Below are positions 1 through 14,031 of a stretch of 64,000 nucleotides of DNA, in pieces. Source of the stretch: Epiperipatus broadwayi (lineage: Eukaryota > Onychophora > Udeonychophora > Euonychophora > Peripatidae). Each line of letters opens with the position of its first letter. Within the stretch, counting starts at the first letter, position 1. The notes below the pieces were generated by a model. It did not search any database. It saw nothing but the letters and a program-made list of their open reading frames with translations, and was not told the DNA's origin. The position numbers and the translations under genes are program-made. The DNA lies in NCBI GenBank assembly GCA_028023455.1, contig JAQFVV010006216.1:4108877-4172876 (forward strand), written 5' to 3'.

Positions 1-3000
1 TATATTTAAATATTTACAAATATATACGCACAATCCACGCAGTTATAATATATAAATTCATGAATAATTCTATCATGAATTTATTAATAGAATTGATCAA
101 TTTAAATCTGAAACTAATTATTTGAATACACATTTGAAATAAGTTATTCTTTATGGAAATTAGCATGGATTGAACGTATAAAGCCCCATTGCATCGGAAA
201 TTCAAGGTTAGTACTAGGGTTTGAAGTGGGCTTATGGTTAGATGTCATGAAGCTAGGATCGAACTCAGATCCAACTGCTTCAGTATCTTCGAAGGATTTT
301 CATTCATGAATTCCAGGAACATCTAGGACTATTGCATTAACTTTTATAAATACCATTTAATTTTTAAAAATTATAATTGGTGAACATTAATTTCATTTCC
401 TTTATCATTGAATTCATTTCATTAAAGAAATAAATAAGAAGAGAAGATTAATAATTAAAAATATTTTTTTTATATATTTAATAAAAATTTAGATATGGGA
501 TAAGAAATATTAACATGAGAAAGGTATATAAATATAAAAGAAATAGAGTGAACTTAGAGGTAAGAAATTAAATTATTTTTTAATTTGCATATTATTATTT
601 TTTTATGACATGACATTACTTTGTTTGTATTAATTCAAATAGACTAATAACCATTGTTTATTATAGTTGGATAAATGATTAACATTGGTATGAAATATAT
701 TTATATATTTTTTTATAATTAATAAACATAATTATATAGAATCATTTTAACTGATAAATATATTTTATTAGATTATTATTTGTATAATAATTATATAATA
801 GTTTTAATATAGTAGTCTAATATTTAGAAATATATATTTTATATAAATTATAAAATCATGTAGTGTTATAAATTATATAATATATCTACCGTAGGTAAAT
901 AGAATATATATATTTATATATATTTAATATAAGATAGTAGATATATAAATAATTCTTATATATTATAAAGTTTAAGTTATTTATTTGTTAAATAAATAAT
1001 TATTATGTTTTATATTAAACTAAATGAAGTCTTTAATTTATTTTATTTATTTATTTATTTATTTATTTATTTGATTTTATAAAATAAGAACAAACAGTTA
1101 ATATAATAATCTTTATTGATTATTATATTAGCTTCATGAAACCCATTTTAAAGAGTTAGTGATATTTATTATTATTACACTAGTATATTGATAGGAATCC
1201 CTGAAGAGAGTCAATTGTTAAATTTTCCTGAGTTTGAAATCTGAGCATAACCATTAAATCAAGGTGAAGATCAATTTGATGTGGTTTAGATATAATTTAT
1301 AATAAATAATAAATTATGTATAAGGAGTAGACATAGTTTTATATTAAAATTAAATCACATCACTCATGGCATCCTATATGAAGACCTTAAATCTGACTAT
1401 AGTGAGATGTGACTGCCTTAACTTATCACATTGAGAGGGTGTGTACCCCTACAATATATAAAATATTAGTAATGAAAGTTGAAAAATTCATGGAGATCTA
1501 TAATATTTTTTCCGCTTTCCCCCTTCTAGCAATAATTCTCTGAGTATTGATATTTTTAACAAATGACTAACAAATCATTATAAATTAATTGAATGTTGTG
1601 CCTAAGAATTTTTTAAAAAAAAATGTACGTAAGGAAAAAAATTAATTAATTAATAATATTCTGAGAATATAAAGAGAAGTTGTTGCCTAAGAATAGTTTG
1701 GATATCATAAAGCCATAAGAATCTTCCTGTCCTTTATTGGATCTCTTCAAACCTGATTATAAAAGGCAAATTAATAATGGCTTCTCATTTATTAAAATGT
1801 GAAAAGGTATGGGAATAATAATATTGGCATTAAAAATAACGTACAGGCCACAACTAGAAACCATATGATGTGCACACACCACACCCTATGTTGTAATGAC
1901 ATATTTTTACAATAATCAATTTTATTTTAACCTACAGTAGATGACTCTGGAGTAGAATGAAAAGAATTGCTCCTAAAGGGATGTATTAAAAGAAAACCCA
2001 GACTGGTATATTTTTTTGGTGTAAATTATTATTTTCTGAAAATTTCATATCAGCAACATATTTTTAATGAGTTTATTTTTATATTACCTACAGTGTATAA
2101 GTTGTTGACCCACAATTATATAAACAACTGCTTTCATATTATGTTGAGTGATTTATTTAAACAACTGCTTCTAATAATTTTTGAAAAAGCAATTAAGATG
2201 TTGATCTAGATATTTAATTATTAATAATAAAAAATATTTATACATATTAAACTAGTAGTCAGTAAAAAAAGATTGTTGACTCCAAGCAGGAAGCTATTAT
2301 TATAAATTTACTTTTTTTTTCTAATTCATTAGTAAAAATATCCTAATGCGTCATTAAGTTTTTAAAAAAAATATTTGAAAAAAAAAAAAAAATACTGAAA
2401 AATAAATTGCAAACATAAGTTATAAATAATAGCATGATAACTAAAAATATTTTGCCATGAGAATTAAGAGAAATATATAATGTAATGTATTGTTAAATGT
2501 AATATATTTAAATAGAAATTAAAATGCTTAATATCATAAATTGTAGTATAAACAATATCTCTTGACTTTTTTACATGAAGTGATAAAAGACTGTGAAATA
2601 AAATGAAAAGAACTGATTTTGAAAATTGTAGCATGTAGTCTTTTGGCAGATATTTTGGCTAAAAGTTTAGTCAAGTTAATATATTCTTACTATCATATTT
2701 TGGTAAAGTCCATGTTCTTGGAGTAAGTTTGACTTAAACAGATACCAAGTGGTTTAGAAATTAATTTGTAGCACCATGAAATTTATATTAAATATTATAA
2801 GTTTGCTATAATTGAACTAGATACAATTGAAAAATAAATCATTTATTCTTGATCAAAGGAAAATAATTTAAGCTTTCAAATAGTAATTCAGTTATTTGAT
2901 AAAAGAATCTTTTCATTGTAAGTCATTAAGAGCTAAGGAGTTCCAAAGGCCATAATTGCTTTTGGATTGTTTTAGAAATGTATTTAAAATCCTTATGGAA

Positions 3001-5472
3001 TAATTGAATGTTGATTGTACAAACTGGAAAAATAGAAATATTGTGTTGAAAATAAATTGGAATCTCACTATGTGAATTTTAAAAAAATATGCACTTGATC
3101 TTTTTATTAGCAATTACAAAGGAAGATATTAAGATATTTAATTTCTGTTTTAAAAATAATGTGTTTTTAAGAAACAAAAGAAAAAAACACACATTTATTA
3201 TATGAAATAGTGTCTCATTATTAATAGACTCATTTAAATAATTAGTATTTATAGTTATTTAGAAATTGTTAGGGTGGAAAATGTCTGAAAATGATTCTAT
3301 GTATTTAGGTTGATCAAAAAGTTATTGAACAGCATTTCTTTATGTCATTATTTTCTACATTTGAGATGCACATGAAATCAGGATTAAGAACTGTACAGTC
3401 GCAAAACATTTTTTGTAAGTTGTGATAATATGTTGGACTATTTCCTTCATCTGTTATTAAATGTTGATTACATAGAAAATTTTAAACATTATTTAAACTT
3501 TTCAAATACAAATAAGTTGTTAGTAATAACACACAAATAGAAAACACACGTTAATAATTACACAATGTTTCAAGTAGAATTATTGTCCAATCTTCTTCAA
3601 GTGTTGCTAAAGTAATGTTATAAGTTGCTTTGAAAATTACTAAGAAACATTGAAGATCAAAATCTATTTTTTAAAAAATAAACATTTTGCAGGTTAGATA
3701 ACATAAGTACAATGATGTATCTCACTTTATAAAATCAGTTCAACCATTCAAATCATTGTTCAAAGCCTTTATTTTATATGTGTTTATATAAATACAAAAA
3801 TTAGGGGATATTTTATTCTTTTACACCTTCACATGTTTCTATCATATATTTATGAAGTAAAGCTTTCTGATTTATTACTTTTGAATTTTTTAAATTCCCA
3901 TTCACTAATAAAGAGTTTATTAATATATAATGAATGAAGTATAAATAATCTGTAAGTCTAAGCCTATTGTAGATAATTACAGATCTAATTCTCATAAAAA
4001 ATCAAAAGGTTTTATTTATTGCTGATATGGCTCATAATAAAATCAATTATTGAATTCTAATCCTCAGAATTTAAAATACATTTGAATAATGCATTAAAAA
4101 TTTAATTTTTGCAATGAGATAAAGCTTATATAAAAATTGCAGATTTTGAGATATGATAATACACATTCATAAAAGTGATTCTAATAAATGAGCAGAACAA
4201 AAAATTTAATTAGTGAGCCAAAACAAAATATTGATGGTAATGAATATCTGTTTAAGATATGTCATAATGAAAATTCATTTAGAAAAAATCTGATCATTAT
4301 TGTACCAAAAATTAGAATATTTGTGATGATTATTTTTATTATAAGCATATTAGCACTAAAGAAAACCTGTAATATTTACAACTAAACAAATTCTATCATT
4401 AAGTTAGTTATCATTTGTAACAATAGATTAACATATGTAATGAATAAGAATGAAGATAGTGAGAGTTCCTTCAAAAAGCTTTCTGTAATTGGAATAAGTT
4501 GTTTATAGAATCAGAACAATTTTTAATATATAATAATAAGTGCATAATTCTATATTAGGTAATTAAAAGATAGTGCAATATTTTGTCCAGTGAGTATCTG
4601 AAACTAAATCTTGTCAAAGGTTTCTTGAAAAATCTATTTAGACTGCTATCATTTTAAAAAGTTTTATTTTTGGTATTCTTAATAATTATATAAAGAGCAA
4701 CTATATCTCTGAATATAATATACTAAAAATGTTTATTGTGTCAGTTAAAGTTGGTTTTAAGAATAAGTTCAATTTTGGAGTATAATTTTGGCAAATATTA
4801 TTAAACAAATATTTTTTGTTAGAGATCTGATATATACAGGTGTGCTACTAATTCTTTTATTAATTTCACATACAATAAGTTTATTAAAGACTTTATATGT
4901 TATAGTAATTCTCTATCAATACATCATGTGACTTTCATTGCTATTTCAAATGTTTTTAAGAATAGAATATTTAGTTAATCAATTAGTGAATTGATAATAG
5001 TGTAATATATTGACATTGTTATATTAGTTTTTGGCTTATGATTTTTATCATTGAAGACTTTAAATCTAATGCACTTATATCTAGCAGCCACTTATTAAAA
5101 TAAAATGCAATATTTTATATGAGTTGATTTAAGAATATTTCTAGAATTATGTGAAAGATAAAAGTCAATAATTGCTTAATATATGCATTCTAAAATAACT
5201 CTGAAGGAAAATGTGAAAATTTAATTTATCTCTAATGCAACCATGGTTATTCTATAATAATTTTCCAAATGACTTTTATTATTCATTAATCTTTTGTATA
5301 GCTAGTTTATGTTATATGTGTGTCTTAGTATTTGGATCTAAACCTTTATCATTAGAAATAAGATTTTAATTAGTGTGTATTTTTACTGTTTAATTTCAAA
5401 GAGTTACAGTTGCCAAAAATCTTCATTAAATAAAATGTGTTTTTTTATTATTGTGAATGCTTCATTTTCCAG
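1..5472. other. AT-rich non-coding stretch
   Basis: No coding region is supported here. All open frames are short, AT-driven and without recognisable motifs. A (TTTA)n microsatellite lies at about 1042-1072. At 250-275 the minus strand carries a sequence resembling a Pol III B box (GAGTTCGATCC), which may be the remnant of a tRNA-derived SINE. The segment at 1200-1440 is less AT-rich and looks like decayed repeat, but no family is recognised. Confidence 0.5.
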
Positions 5473-5508
5473 ACAAGCTGCTGAAGATAGACTTTATGCC
5501 CTTGATGG
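5473..5508 (+). CDS. candidate 36-nt microexon (weak)
   Basis: A short segment of clearly higher GC is bounded by a good acceptor (pyrimidine-rich tract ending TTTTCCAG) and a GT donor (GG|GTAACT). Its length is divisible by three. The open frame reads QAAEDRLYALDG with one base before and two bases after whole codons. No family is recognised and no neighbouring exon was identified. It could be chance in this AT-rich background. It does not match the expected upstream part of the beta-lactamase-like gene. Confidence 0.15.
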
Positions 5509-6787
5509 GTAACTTACTATAGAAGTAGTTCTGCTGACAAACTAAGATTTTAAAAAAAATATTGTTGGTAAAATTATTTTTATAACATTTATGTGTAAAG
5601 GAGTTTACCTTTATTATGTATTACCTTTAAGAGTTTATGACAAAATGGGTAGGTGGGTGAAATCTATCCTTCTAGTATGAAGTGATATAGATAAAATTTG
5701 GTGAGAAATATTTTGTAATATTTTAATATATCTTACAGGTAAAGCAGTGTACTTAAATTTATCAGAAGGACATATTTTACAATTATCATGTTATAATAGC
5801 TTACTTTTAATATAATATTTGAACAGAATTTTATTTCACTCTTAATCATTTAACAAACAATTTTTTTATTCTTATTATGGCCACTTTTTTAAAAAATAAG
5901 TATTTATGCTATTCATTGTATATGTGTGTATTTTTTATTTAAAACTAAATTTTATTATACTATTTTAGATATATTTTACAGTCATTTGACTGATATATTT
6001 TTTTTTACTTGTTAGTTTCAGACATTGCTTAATGTATGAATTTTTAATGTAAACTTGAAGTTATTCTTATTAGTGACATTTTGTTATCTTGCCAGTGTTT
6101 GGTGTTGGGATATGCTTATTATCTGTGTACTTTATTAGATATTGTTATGTATTGTACTTTGTGGGATGGAGATGCTCTCCCTATTATACACTGTATTTTT
6201 TAATGAGATGATTTGTGATGTATTTTGGTAGTATAGTTATTGTGTAACCAATGTGGCTAGGCTCTGGGAGAGGATTATCTGTAATTGAGATTATATTTAT
6301 GATATAGATGATGTAACTGTCCCAAGAGAGAATTACCATTGGTGCATTTTCCCATTTCTTTATGTGGTGAGACTACATCCACACCTACATTTATGCCTGA
6401 GAGATAGTCCTTGGAAGTCACCATTCCTATATTAGACAATTTTGCTTTAAAGATCTTAGGTAGTATTTTATTCCTTATGTGAATGAAATATATATTTTTC
6501 CACCATTGGGAGTGTAGATTATTGTGTTTTATTAAAAGTTATGGCAATAATAGGTTAGTTTTAAGATGTTTAGTTCCTGAGGGAGTGCCATAGTTAAGTA
6601 AGACAGTATCTGTATTGTGCTATTGAGCCTTGCTAGTAGTCCACAAGCAAACCCACAGAGCAGAATTAATTTTAAATTGCATATTTTTAAATGCTTAATT
6701 ATAATGGGAATGCACCTATACAATGTTTATTTTCATCAATATCTGTGAGATATTCATCACTGGATCAGTAAAATGATTTAGAGTTAA
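5509..6787. other. AT-rich non-coding stretch with decayed repeat
   Basis: No gene is supported. From about 6090 to 6480 the base composition is richer in G, with phrases typical of a decayed transposon, but no frame stays open and no terminal repeats were found. Confidence 0.4.
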
Positions 6788-6794
6788 ACAATTT

Positions 6795-6798
<4 letters not shown>

Positions 6799-6871
<73 letters not shown>
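6799..6871. repeat. (TA)n microsatellite with inverted flank motif
   Basis: Two TA tracts are separated by AGTGAA. The second tract runs into TTCACTAGGTG, so the AGTGAA motif is an inverted copy of the first bases of the adjoining ~406 bp repeat. The same repeat family abuts (TA)n at 33.57 kb and a relative does so at 53.1 kb. Confidence 0.85.
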
Positions 6872-6875
<4 letters not shown>

Positions 6876-7470
6876 CTAGGTGAATCTTACCACTAGCTCC
6901 TAACAAGTTTTAATTATAAGTGTCAAAAGAGAAAGAATTCAAAATCTCTACCGGAAAATTCTCATCCCCAGATCAATTGGTTTCAAGCTTATGGCTCACT
7001 TCAGTGAGAAGTTAGGATTTTAGACACTAGATCTTAAACTCCAACTCAAGCATCAGCACTTATTTAATATGCTACTACCAATTTGAAAACTTGAATTTTT
7101 CAGGCACGTAAATGTCTTCGAATCCAGCCTTACAAACCAGATAGCTATATGGGTCTAGTTTCACCATATATCAATAGCTAAAGCAATATAACATCACAAA
7201 AGCCTTCAAGGATACACTTATAATAATTAATAAAACAAGACCCAAAATGTGTAACTTGCTTTTAAACTTGTACTAAAATGTTCACTAGGTGGAGCTTACC
7301 ACTAGCTCCTAACAAGCTTTAATTATAAGTGCCGAAAGAGATAGAATTCAAAGTCTCTACTGAAAAATACTCATCCCCAGAGCAATTGGTTTTGAGCTTA
7401 TGACTTATCTCAGTGAGAAGTTAGGATTTCAGATACTAGATCTAAACTCTAACTCAAGTGTCAGCACTTA
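6872..7470. repeat. ~406 bp tandem repeat family, array 1
   Basis: One full unit starts at 6872 and a second, partial unit at 7281, giving a period of 409 bp. Shared phrases include TTCACTAGGTG, CTAGCTCCTAACAAG, TATAAGTG, CATCCCCAGA and TCAGTGAGAAG. The core ACACGTAAATGTCTTC or a close variant is also found in the arrays at 33.6-34.5 kb and 53.1-54.2 kb. The second unit stops where the following LTR-like sequence begins. No coding capacity is visible. The identity of the family is unknown to me. Confidence 0.8.
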
Positions 7471-7962
7471 TTTAATAAGTGTTCATATTATTTTTATGTT
7501 TTAAATATTCCTTATATGTTTTTTATCTTTTAATAAATATGTTGCAAATTATTAGGTGGTTTAAATTTCTCTCTCCATTTACCTATAGGTTCAAATAAAT
7601 AAAAATGTTTAGAAAGTCTATGTTATGACAGTCTCATGTTTCAATAACTAGTCAAGGATCAAGCTCTTGAAGCATGTTAATGTCATCTCCTAGGGTCCAC
7701 TCTAAAGCTGGAATGTGTACATAGGGATAAACCCATTATTAATATCTCCATGAGTTGAGATGTGTCATCTTCTTGCAATCATGGCTGTGACTTGGTTTTG
7801 AAAGGTTACTGCAGTTTGTATTTTTTTTTCAATCTTGGTCTGACCGGGAATATGCTTGATATGTAAATATTAGTCATATTTACTCTTCCACTTGAATAAT
7901 GGGGTCCTTAAAATATAAGTATAAATATCAAAGAAAGATAATAAATGGTAAATCCTGTTACA
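7471..7962 (+). mobile_element. 5' LTR of an old LTR retrotransposon
   Basis: This 492 bp segment is repeated at 14050-14539 in the same orientation, with roughly four of five bases matching by eye. It ends in TTACA, then two bases, then TGGTACCCAATGAAGG, the layout of an LTR end followed by a primer binding site. The first 18 bases seen in the partner copy (14032-14049) are missing here, where the ~406 bp tandem array abuts. The long divergence implies an old insertion. Confidence 0.6.
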
Positions 7963-7964
7963 AA

Positions 7965-7981
7965 TGGTACCCAATGAAGGG
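7965..7981 (+). promoter_or_regulatory. putative primer binding site of the old LTR element
   Basis: The stretch begins TGGTACCCAATG two bases after the LTR end. TGG is the complement of a tRNA CCA end. The tRNA was not identified. The gypsy copy at 39.3 kb has the same arrangement (LTR end TTACA, then TGGCGACCC). Confidence 0.4.
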
Positions 7982-8499
7982 TTCAAACATTAATTCTAAT
8001 TAAAGTAAAAATAGAAAAAAATGTGCGATATAAATAACCAGCTCACAGAAATAAAAAAATGTAATAATAAATGTAAAATGAATAAATTTATGGTAAATGA
8101 GAGGAGAGGGGAGAGAACAAACAACATTAATTATAATAATTTTTTTATAATGAAAGAAAGGTAAGTGGGGTGAGTTTTGTTAAAATAAAAAAAGGAAAGA
8201 AGATATATATATATATATGTATGTACTTGATAAAAATAAATAAGCATGGGTAGGCAATGGTAAACATTAAAAATTTGCAGGCAAAGGATATTGGGGGAAT
8301 GTGGCATAAAAAATCAGGTGAACATTTGTATTTAAGAATATTATAAATTAAAGAAAAAGAATAAATTAATAAAGTGATAATAGGATGTAAATAAAATAAA
8401 AGTATTAAAATTCAAAAGGTATCATAAAAATAAAAATAAAATTAACTTGAGAAAAAAAATAGAAAAAAAATGTTTTTTTAGAAATCATAAATGATTACA

Positions 8500-9880
8500 A
8501 AAAAAGATAAAATGGAGGTTTAGAATAATAAAATAGAACATGTTCCTAACAAGGAGCAGCAAAATAAAACCAAAAAGAAGAAGGTCATGAACCAACAAGA
8601 AAATGATGATGCCATAGTGATGATAACTAGAATGTTTGAAAAATAAGCTGAAGAAAGTAACAAATGGCTGAAGAGCTTAAAAAACAAAGTAAATAAACAG
8701 CCAAAGAGCTGAAAAATCAATATAATGAAGCAAAAAGAAAATTAGAAAGGCAAACTGAAATATTTGAAAAATTAAACAATCAGATTAGGCTATGATAGAA
8801 TGAAAGAAGAAATTATGGGAGAAATAAATGGAAATAAAATGCAAGTCAAAAATGTAATCAAGATAGCATACCAAATATTAGACAAAAATAAAGAAGAACA
8901 TGAGATAAATATAAGACTAGTGCAAGAAGCAGTAATGGAAACTAAAATAGAAAATGGAAAGATAATTAAAGACATTGAAGTCAAAATTAGTAATTTGAAA
9001 AAGAAAATAGATAAAATAAATATTAGCAAAAGTAGAAGTAGGCAAACTGAGACATTATGTGAAAGAAAGATGCCTAACAAGGTAAACAATTCTGACCAGG
9101 AGAATGTAAATGTGAATACATGTTTTTAAAAACCACGTAATCATAAATCAATTCTTAAAAATTTAGGTATTTTCTGACTTGGATAGGTATTTTATCTTAA
9201 ATCAACTAGGTGAAGTGGTCTTGATTGTGATTTCATGCAACTATTTACAGGGGGGTGTCTCAAGATTGGCGGGATTTTTTACATAAGAAATCCGTTACTT
9301 TGGTTGAATACAAAAAACTACTGGCTAGCTATTGGAGTGAAGATTGCCAAGAAAATATTTGACATATGTGTCACAAGATAATTGGCAGTCCAGTAACCTT
9401 TTACTTCTTTCTTCAGAAAGCAAGTGGCAAAATTACTCTCTTTAACATCCAACCGACTGTCCTTGCAACAGATTATTTGGATAGTGTGTCACAATTTTCC
9501 TCATAATGTTGAGCAAATGGTCATAGGGACAGAGAGAAAAACAGTCAAGCAAATGATCAAGTTCTGAATACTTTTGACAGTACCAGATCAGCCTATGATG
9601 GGAAAGATAGAGGATTTAAATCCCAACATTGACAGTTAGAAATAAATGCAATAAGGTTTAGCTATTGAAGCAATTTGGGGAATGGAGCCTAAAGAAGATG
9701 ATTCTCAAATAGCCCTGAAAAAACAAAAATGTTTCAGAGAACCAAAAGTGATTCCGATATCACTCATCAAGAGCCAAGAGGTGATTCTCAATCCCCTAGC
9801 ATGAGTGGCTATTCAATCAAAAGAAAGAATAATAATAAAGAACAGCCTGATAAAAATTAAATATGTGATCTGACAGATTC
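8500..9880 (+). pseudogene. decayed gag-like region of LTR retrotransposon
   Basis: The plus strand carries a broken coding region. Its first half includes one 109-codon open stretch (8800-9129) rich in K, E and I that would form a coiled coil. Further on, pieces in changing frames resemble the capsid region of gypsy-type Gag: a WSED segment near 9330, then KTVKQMIK near 9540-9565 followed after a frame change by LNTFDSTRSAYDGK. Several stops and frameshifts break it. It lies just inside the 5' LTR, where gag is expected. The assignment rests on remembered family patterns and position, so Ty3/gypsy is likely but not proven. Confidence 0.45.
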
Positions 9881-10727
9881 ACTGGCTTGACTTAATTAAT
9901 AATGACCATGGATTTTGAATGAAGAAAAAATGATTACCAAAGTTTTAATCTTAATATAATAATAATGATGATGATGATGATGAAGAAGAAGAAGAAGAAG
10001 CAGCAGCAGCAAAGCTTAATATGAAAATTTAAAAAAAAAAACCAATGACAACCCCCTTGTTTATGCCTTTATTTGTTTTGTTTTTTTTGTGAAAAACCCA
10101 ACTCGTAAGTCTGTATTGTGAACATAGCTGAGCATGATAAAAATAGACAAAATAAAATGTTTAGAAAAAAATATATTAAAAATAATGTGTTTAAAATAAA
10201 AATTAAATAAACATAAAACTAATAATAATGAAAATAAATCATTATTATATCAAGAAATGTTGAATAAAAATAGGTGTGTGTGTGGATGTGGCAAAGATAT
10301 GAATTTCAGAATCATATTTTGTGTTGGATTAAGCCTTTTCTTGTAGCAGTTTTATTTTATAGATGGGTATGTGTGTAATTTCAATATTAATGATGATGTG
10401 CCAATAGAAAAAGCCCTGGTGCAGTAATAATAAATCTGGAAAAAAAATTCCCAGTAACTTAATAAAGAAAAAAAAATTTGAGTAAGTTAAATGGGCAGTA
10501 AAAATAATCCAGCCATTTGCAGATTCAAAGTCCACATTCGTGATCCCTAATGCACAAAAATGGCCTATGCTGTAGTCTTGACTTCTGCAAGAAATTAAAT
10601 ATGGTTCAATCAACATAAGATTGATCTGTGTGGGAATTGTCTAGTACTTAAGTAGGTACATCTCTTTATATTACCAGATAAGGAAAATAAAAGTACAAGA
10701 AAAGTCTACATACATACATAAACATAT
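9881..10727. other. internal sequence of the old LTR element, no pol recognised
   Basis: Between the gag-like part and the nested solo LTR there is no convincing reverse transcriptase, protease or integrase motif on either strand. The plus strand at 10490-10620 has a short run of codon-like sequence (for example QPFADSKSTFVI) with stops around it. I do not recognise it. Confidence 0.4.
9964..10012. repeat. compound trinucleotide microsatellite
   Basis: A run of (ATG)n passes directly into (AAG)n and then (CAG)n without a break in period. It lies inside the decayed LTR element. A compound tract of this kind can arise by point changes in a single expanding repeat. Confidence 0.9.
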
Positions 10728-12939
10728 TGTAACGAGCACAGACGTTCGTTACATTGTTTTTTTATTTATTTATTAAACATGAAAGTAAATTAAAAAGTTC
10801 GCATTTAAAAATTTTCTTTAAGAATTAAAAATTGAAATTAAATATCATCTTAAACTCTTATATATTAAATCGCACAGATAATGAAAAATTATTAAAATAA
10901 AACTTTATTAAAGAAAAAGTATTTTAAAACTAAATTTTAAAAAGATTTGGAGATAAAATTATATCTTTAAATTTATCTTTAAATATATCTTTGATTTGGA
11001 AAACAGGTTAATTAATCAGAAATGGAAATGATAAATTTAATTAGTCAAATGTAAACCAGCCTTGGGCATTTAAATGTAAAAACATGGGTCAGATAGGAAA
11101 ACAATAGAAACAAATAGCCAATGAAAGAAATCCATCGGGAAATTGGACCTCAGCGAAAGGATCACACATCGATGACATAATGCCAAGTCAATCCTTCGAA
11201 TACGTATAAAAGGAAAATTAATCAGTGAGTGATTGATTATTGATTATTACGATGTGACTATATGTAGTAGTACGGAGTTGGAGGTGATGGAATTGGCAGA
11301 CGCACTATCAATTCTGTCAGCTGTTAAAGAAAGGAGAAATGAACTATCGTTTTCTACATTGAGGACTAGTTAAAGCAAAAATCTCTGGATGGATAAATAA
11401 ATCGGCCTTCAGAATATTAACCTCTTTAGGATGGCGTGGGAATTTACGTTCATGGCAAGCAACGGATAAAGTTGGACGTTTTAAAAATCGTAAGAACTTT
11501 ATATTCACTTGAAACAATAAGAACTCTAAATTTTAAAACTTTTTAGTAAATAATGCAATAGAATCCTATCTGACCAAACTAAATTCTTCATTAATAATGT
11601 TATTTGATATATTTGTTATTTATTTATTTAAAATCATTTCCATTTATTTAACTTTGTTCTTTAAGTTTATTTATGATTTCTGTTTTCCGATGAATTAAAA
11701 TATATCAATGTTAAACTTAAGTCGGGCGTGAATGGCTGTATAGATTTGTAAAGTTATATTAGGGGAGGGTAATCTTAGGTTATTTGTTTCGTGGTTAAAT
11801 TGGGTCAATGGATTGGGTATATTGGTGTGATTAGTAGATGTAATATTGATTCGCTATGGGCAGAATCGCTTCATACGCCGCACACTTCCGTTTGCCTATG
11901 GAAGGAATTATAAGTCAGATACCGCAGTTCCTTTCTATGGAGTTTTTTGTTTTATTGCTCTTCTTTGCAGATAGATGTAATATTCCTATCTCATAAGAGG
12001 CAATTTCTTCTCTTAACCTTTTGTGCTGCCGTATTTTATTACATTGAATACATCGATATATCAGATGAATTGATGCCAGTTTGACTACGAATTTTAGCCT
12101 AAGGTTAAATAGGGATAGAATGTTTATTTCAAAAGCAAATTTATGTGGTCTATTCATACTCGACCCTAAATAAAAATGCATTAAATTTAAGTTGTTTATA
12201 GACGCTTGCATGGATTGTTTATTGGTTAACTAGGTTTTGTGTTTCCATATTTGTTCAAAATATATAGACATTCGATAAATAATGATACCTTACGGTGAGT
12301 ATCTAAAATGTATTTATTCGGATGTCTTTTAAGTTATTGGTGACAATGCAAGTATCTTATGGTGAATACTATTGGGTTACGTATAAATTTCCCTCCGCAA
12401 TTGTCAGTAATCAATAATTTTGTATTTTGATCGTTTATGTTTACTTTGAAATGTTTTTGACCGTGAAATCTATGTAACCGATCTATATTCAACATTATAA
12501 ACAAGCTTTCATAAATTTATCTGTGCGAACTTAATTAAAATGTAAAATTAGAATATAATAGTAATTAAATGTAAATTAAAGTCAAAAATCAAAGTTAAAA
12601 TAATGTTAAATGTTAAAATGTAAAACTAATACTAAAATAATTTTAAATCTTATATATATGTGCATAAATAAATGTTTGTATGCTAATTACTGGCAGTGGC
12701 TTATTTTATTTATTTTTTAATGTTGAAATCTAATTAGATAAGATATGATATTATTAAATCTCTGCTACTCCCTGAGCTAGTGACATGGGCTAACGACCGG
12801 AACCAAAATATTTAAAAAAAAATTTTTTTTTTTTTTTGACTTACGTATCTGCCTACTTTATAAATTTTTCTAGGTTCAAATACCTAGATGGCGCCCTGTA
12901 GTGCAGTTGACGTGAAGTCGCATTCCCCGGATCATTACA
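10728..12939 (+). mobile_element. candidate solo LTR, 2.2 kb, nested
   Basis: The segment starts TGTAACGAGC and ends CATTACA, so it has TG...CA ends with an inverted TGTAA/TTACA. It is flanked by ATAT on both sides (10724-10727 and 12940-12943), a possible 4 bp target duplication, although the site is AT-rich. Inside is a TATA box (GTATAAAAGG near 11203) and, about 190 bp later, AATAAA near 11393. This matches the promoter and polyadenylation layout of the gypsy LTR at 38.0 kb. It is richer in CpG than its surroundings. It sits inside the older LTR element. Orientation follows the TATA box. No internal coding part is attached. Confidence 0.5.
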
Positions 12940-14031
12940 ATATATATATATTAAGGTTTATTTTGTTAAGAATTCAAAATGGGCAATACCTAAATAAAGG
13001 CATTGATGTATTTTAACCCCTTAGTTCAGGGAGAGTATAATGTAACAATGAGTATATATACACAGTGCATAAGTACACACACACATATAGATATATGAGT
13101 TACATGATATTATTAATGAAATAGGGAAAATCAGAAAATCACATTTCAATATTTTATTGTTTGAAAAAAAAAAAAATTTTTTTTTTGGGATTAAATTAAA
13201 ATACTGATTAGATAACTTATCTTTCTTTTCTTTTGTTTATTTAAAACTAAAAGAAAGAATTTCCAAAAAAATATTTTAACGAACATAATAAATTTTGTTA
13301 AAAGATAAATATTGTTTGAAATTTAATATATAATTAAAACAAATTTTGTACAAGAGATTATAAGTTCTAGATATAAATTCCAGACTGATTAAATAACAAT
13401 AGTTACTAAATTTCTGTGTAATTAAAAATATAAAAAAGATCAAATGATTGATAGCATGAGTAAAGACTCAAACAGTGGGTGGTGTTGGGAGGTATAAAAA
13501 CTGCAAATGCTGAAAAAGAAAGGAAGAAAAAAGAATAGAAAGAAGAAAAGAAAGCTGATAGCAGCAAAGAAGCAGAATTTGAGAAAAGAGTACATCGAGT
13601 GAGCTGACCTAGGAGTTGACCAGAGGCCAGTAGATAGCTGAAGCACTCTCCAGAGAATTGGCAAGCAGTCCAATGAGGAGTTTACAAGCTTTTGCTTAAA
13701 CAACTGAGTCCAGCAAGATGAATCAATATTTATACAGTCATTGTAATAGAAATATGCATTGTTAGATCAGAGCTGAATGTTTATTCATTTTTCATCACCC
13801 ATCTCTGGAACACCAATAGTCACATGCAGAAAATTATATCTGAGTTGCCTGTGCTGATGTTTTTACCTGCCATGAACTAAATCTACAGAACTGTACCTCA
13901 CAGTATTACACAGCCAGGAGGAAGTTCCAGCTACTACTAACAAATACCCACTATGAATCTGACAAAATCAGAAGAGAGTAGTGATCACCTAGATGCAATA
14001 TGAAAAACCTATATGTCAATAGGCAAATGAT
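12940..14031. other. 3' internal part of the old LTR element
   Basis: The part from 13440 is richer in GC than its flanks, with a lysine/glutamate-rich plus-strand stretch (13500-13610) and many stops. No enzyme motif is seen. Together with 7963-10727 this gives about 3.9 kb of internal sequence without recognisable pol, so pol was deleted, has decayed, or was never present. Confidence 0.4.

Noticed and set aside
11915-12211. 98-codon minus-strand frame within the candidate solo LTR
   Set aside because: LTRs normally do not encode protein, and the peptide has no recognisable domain.
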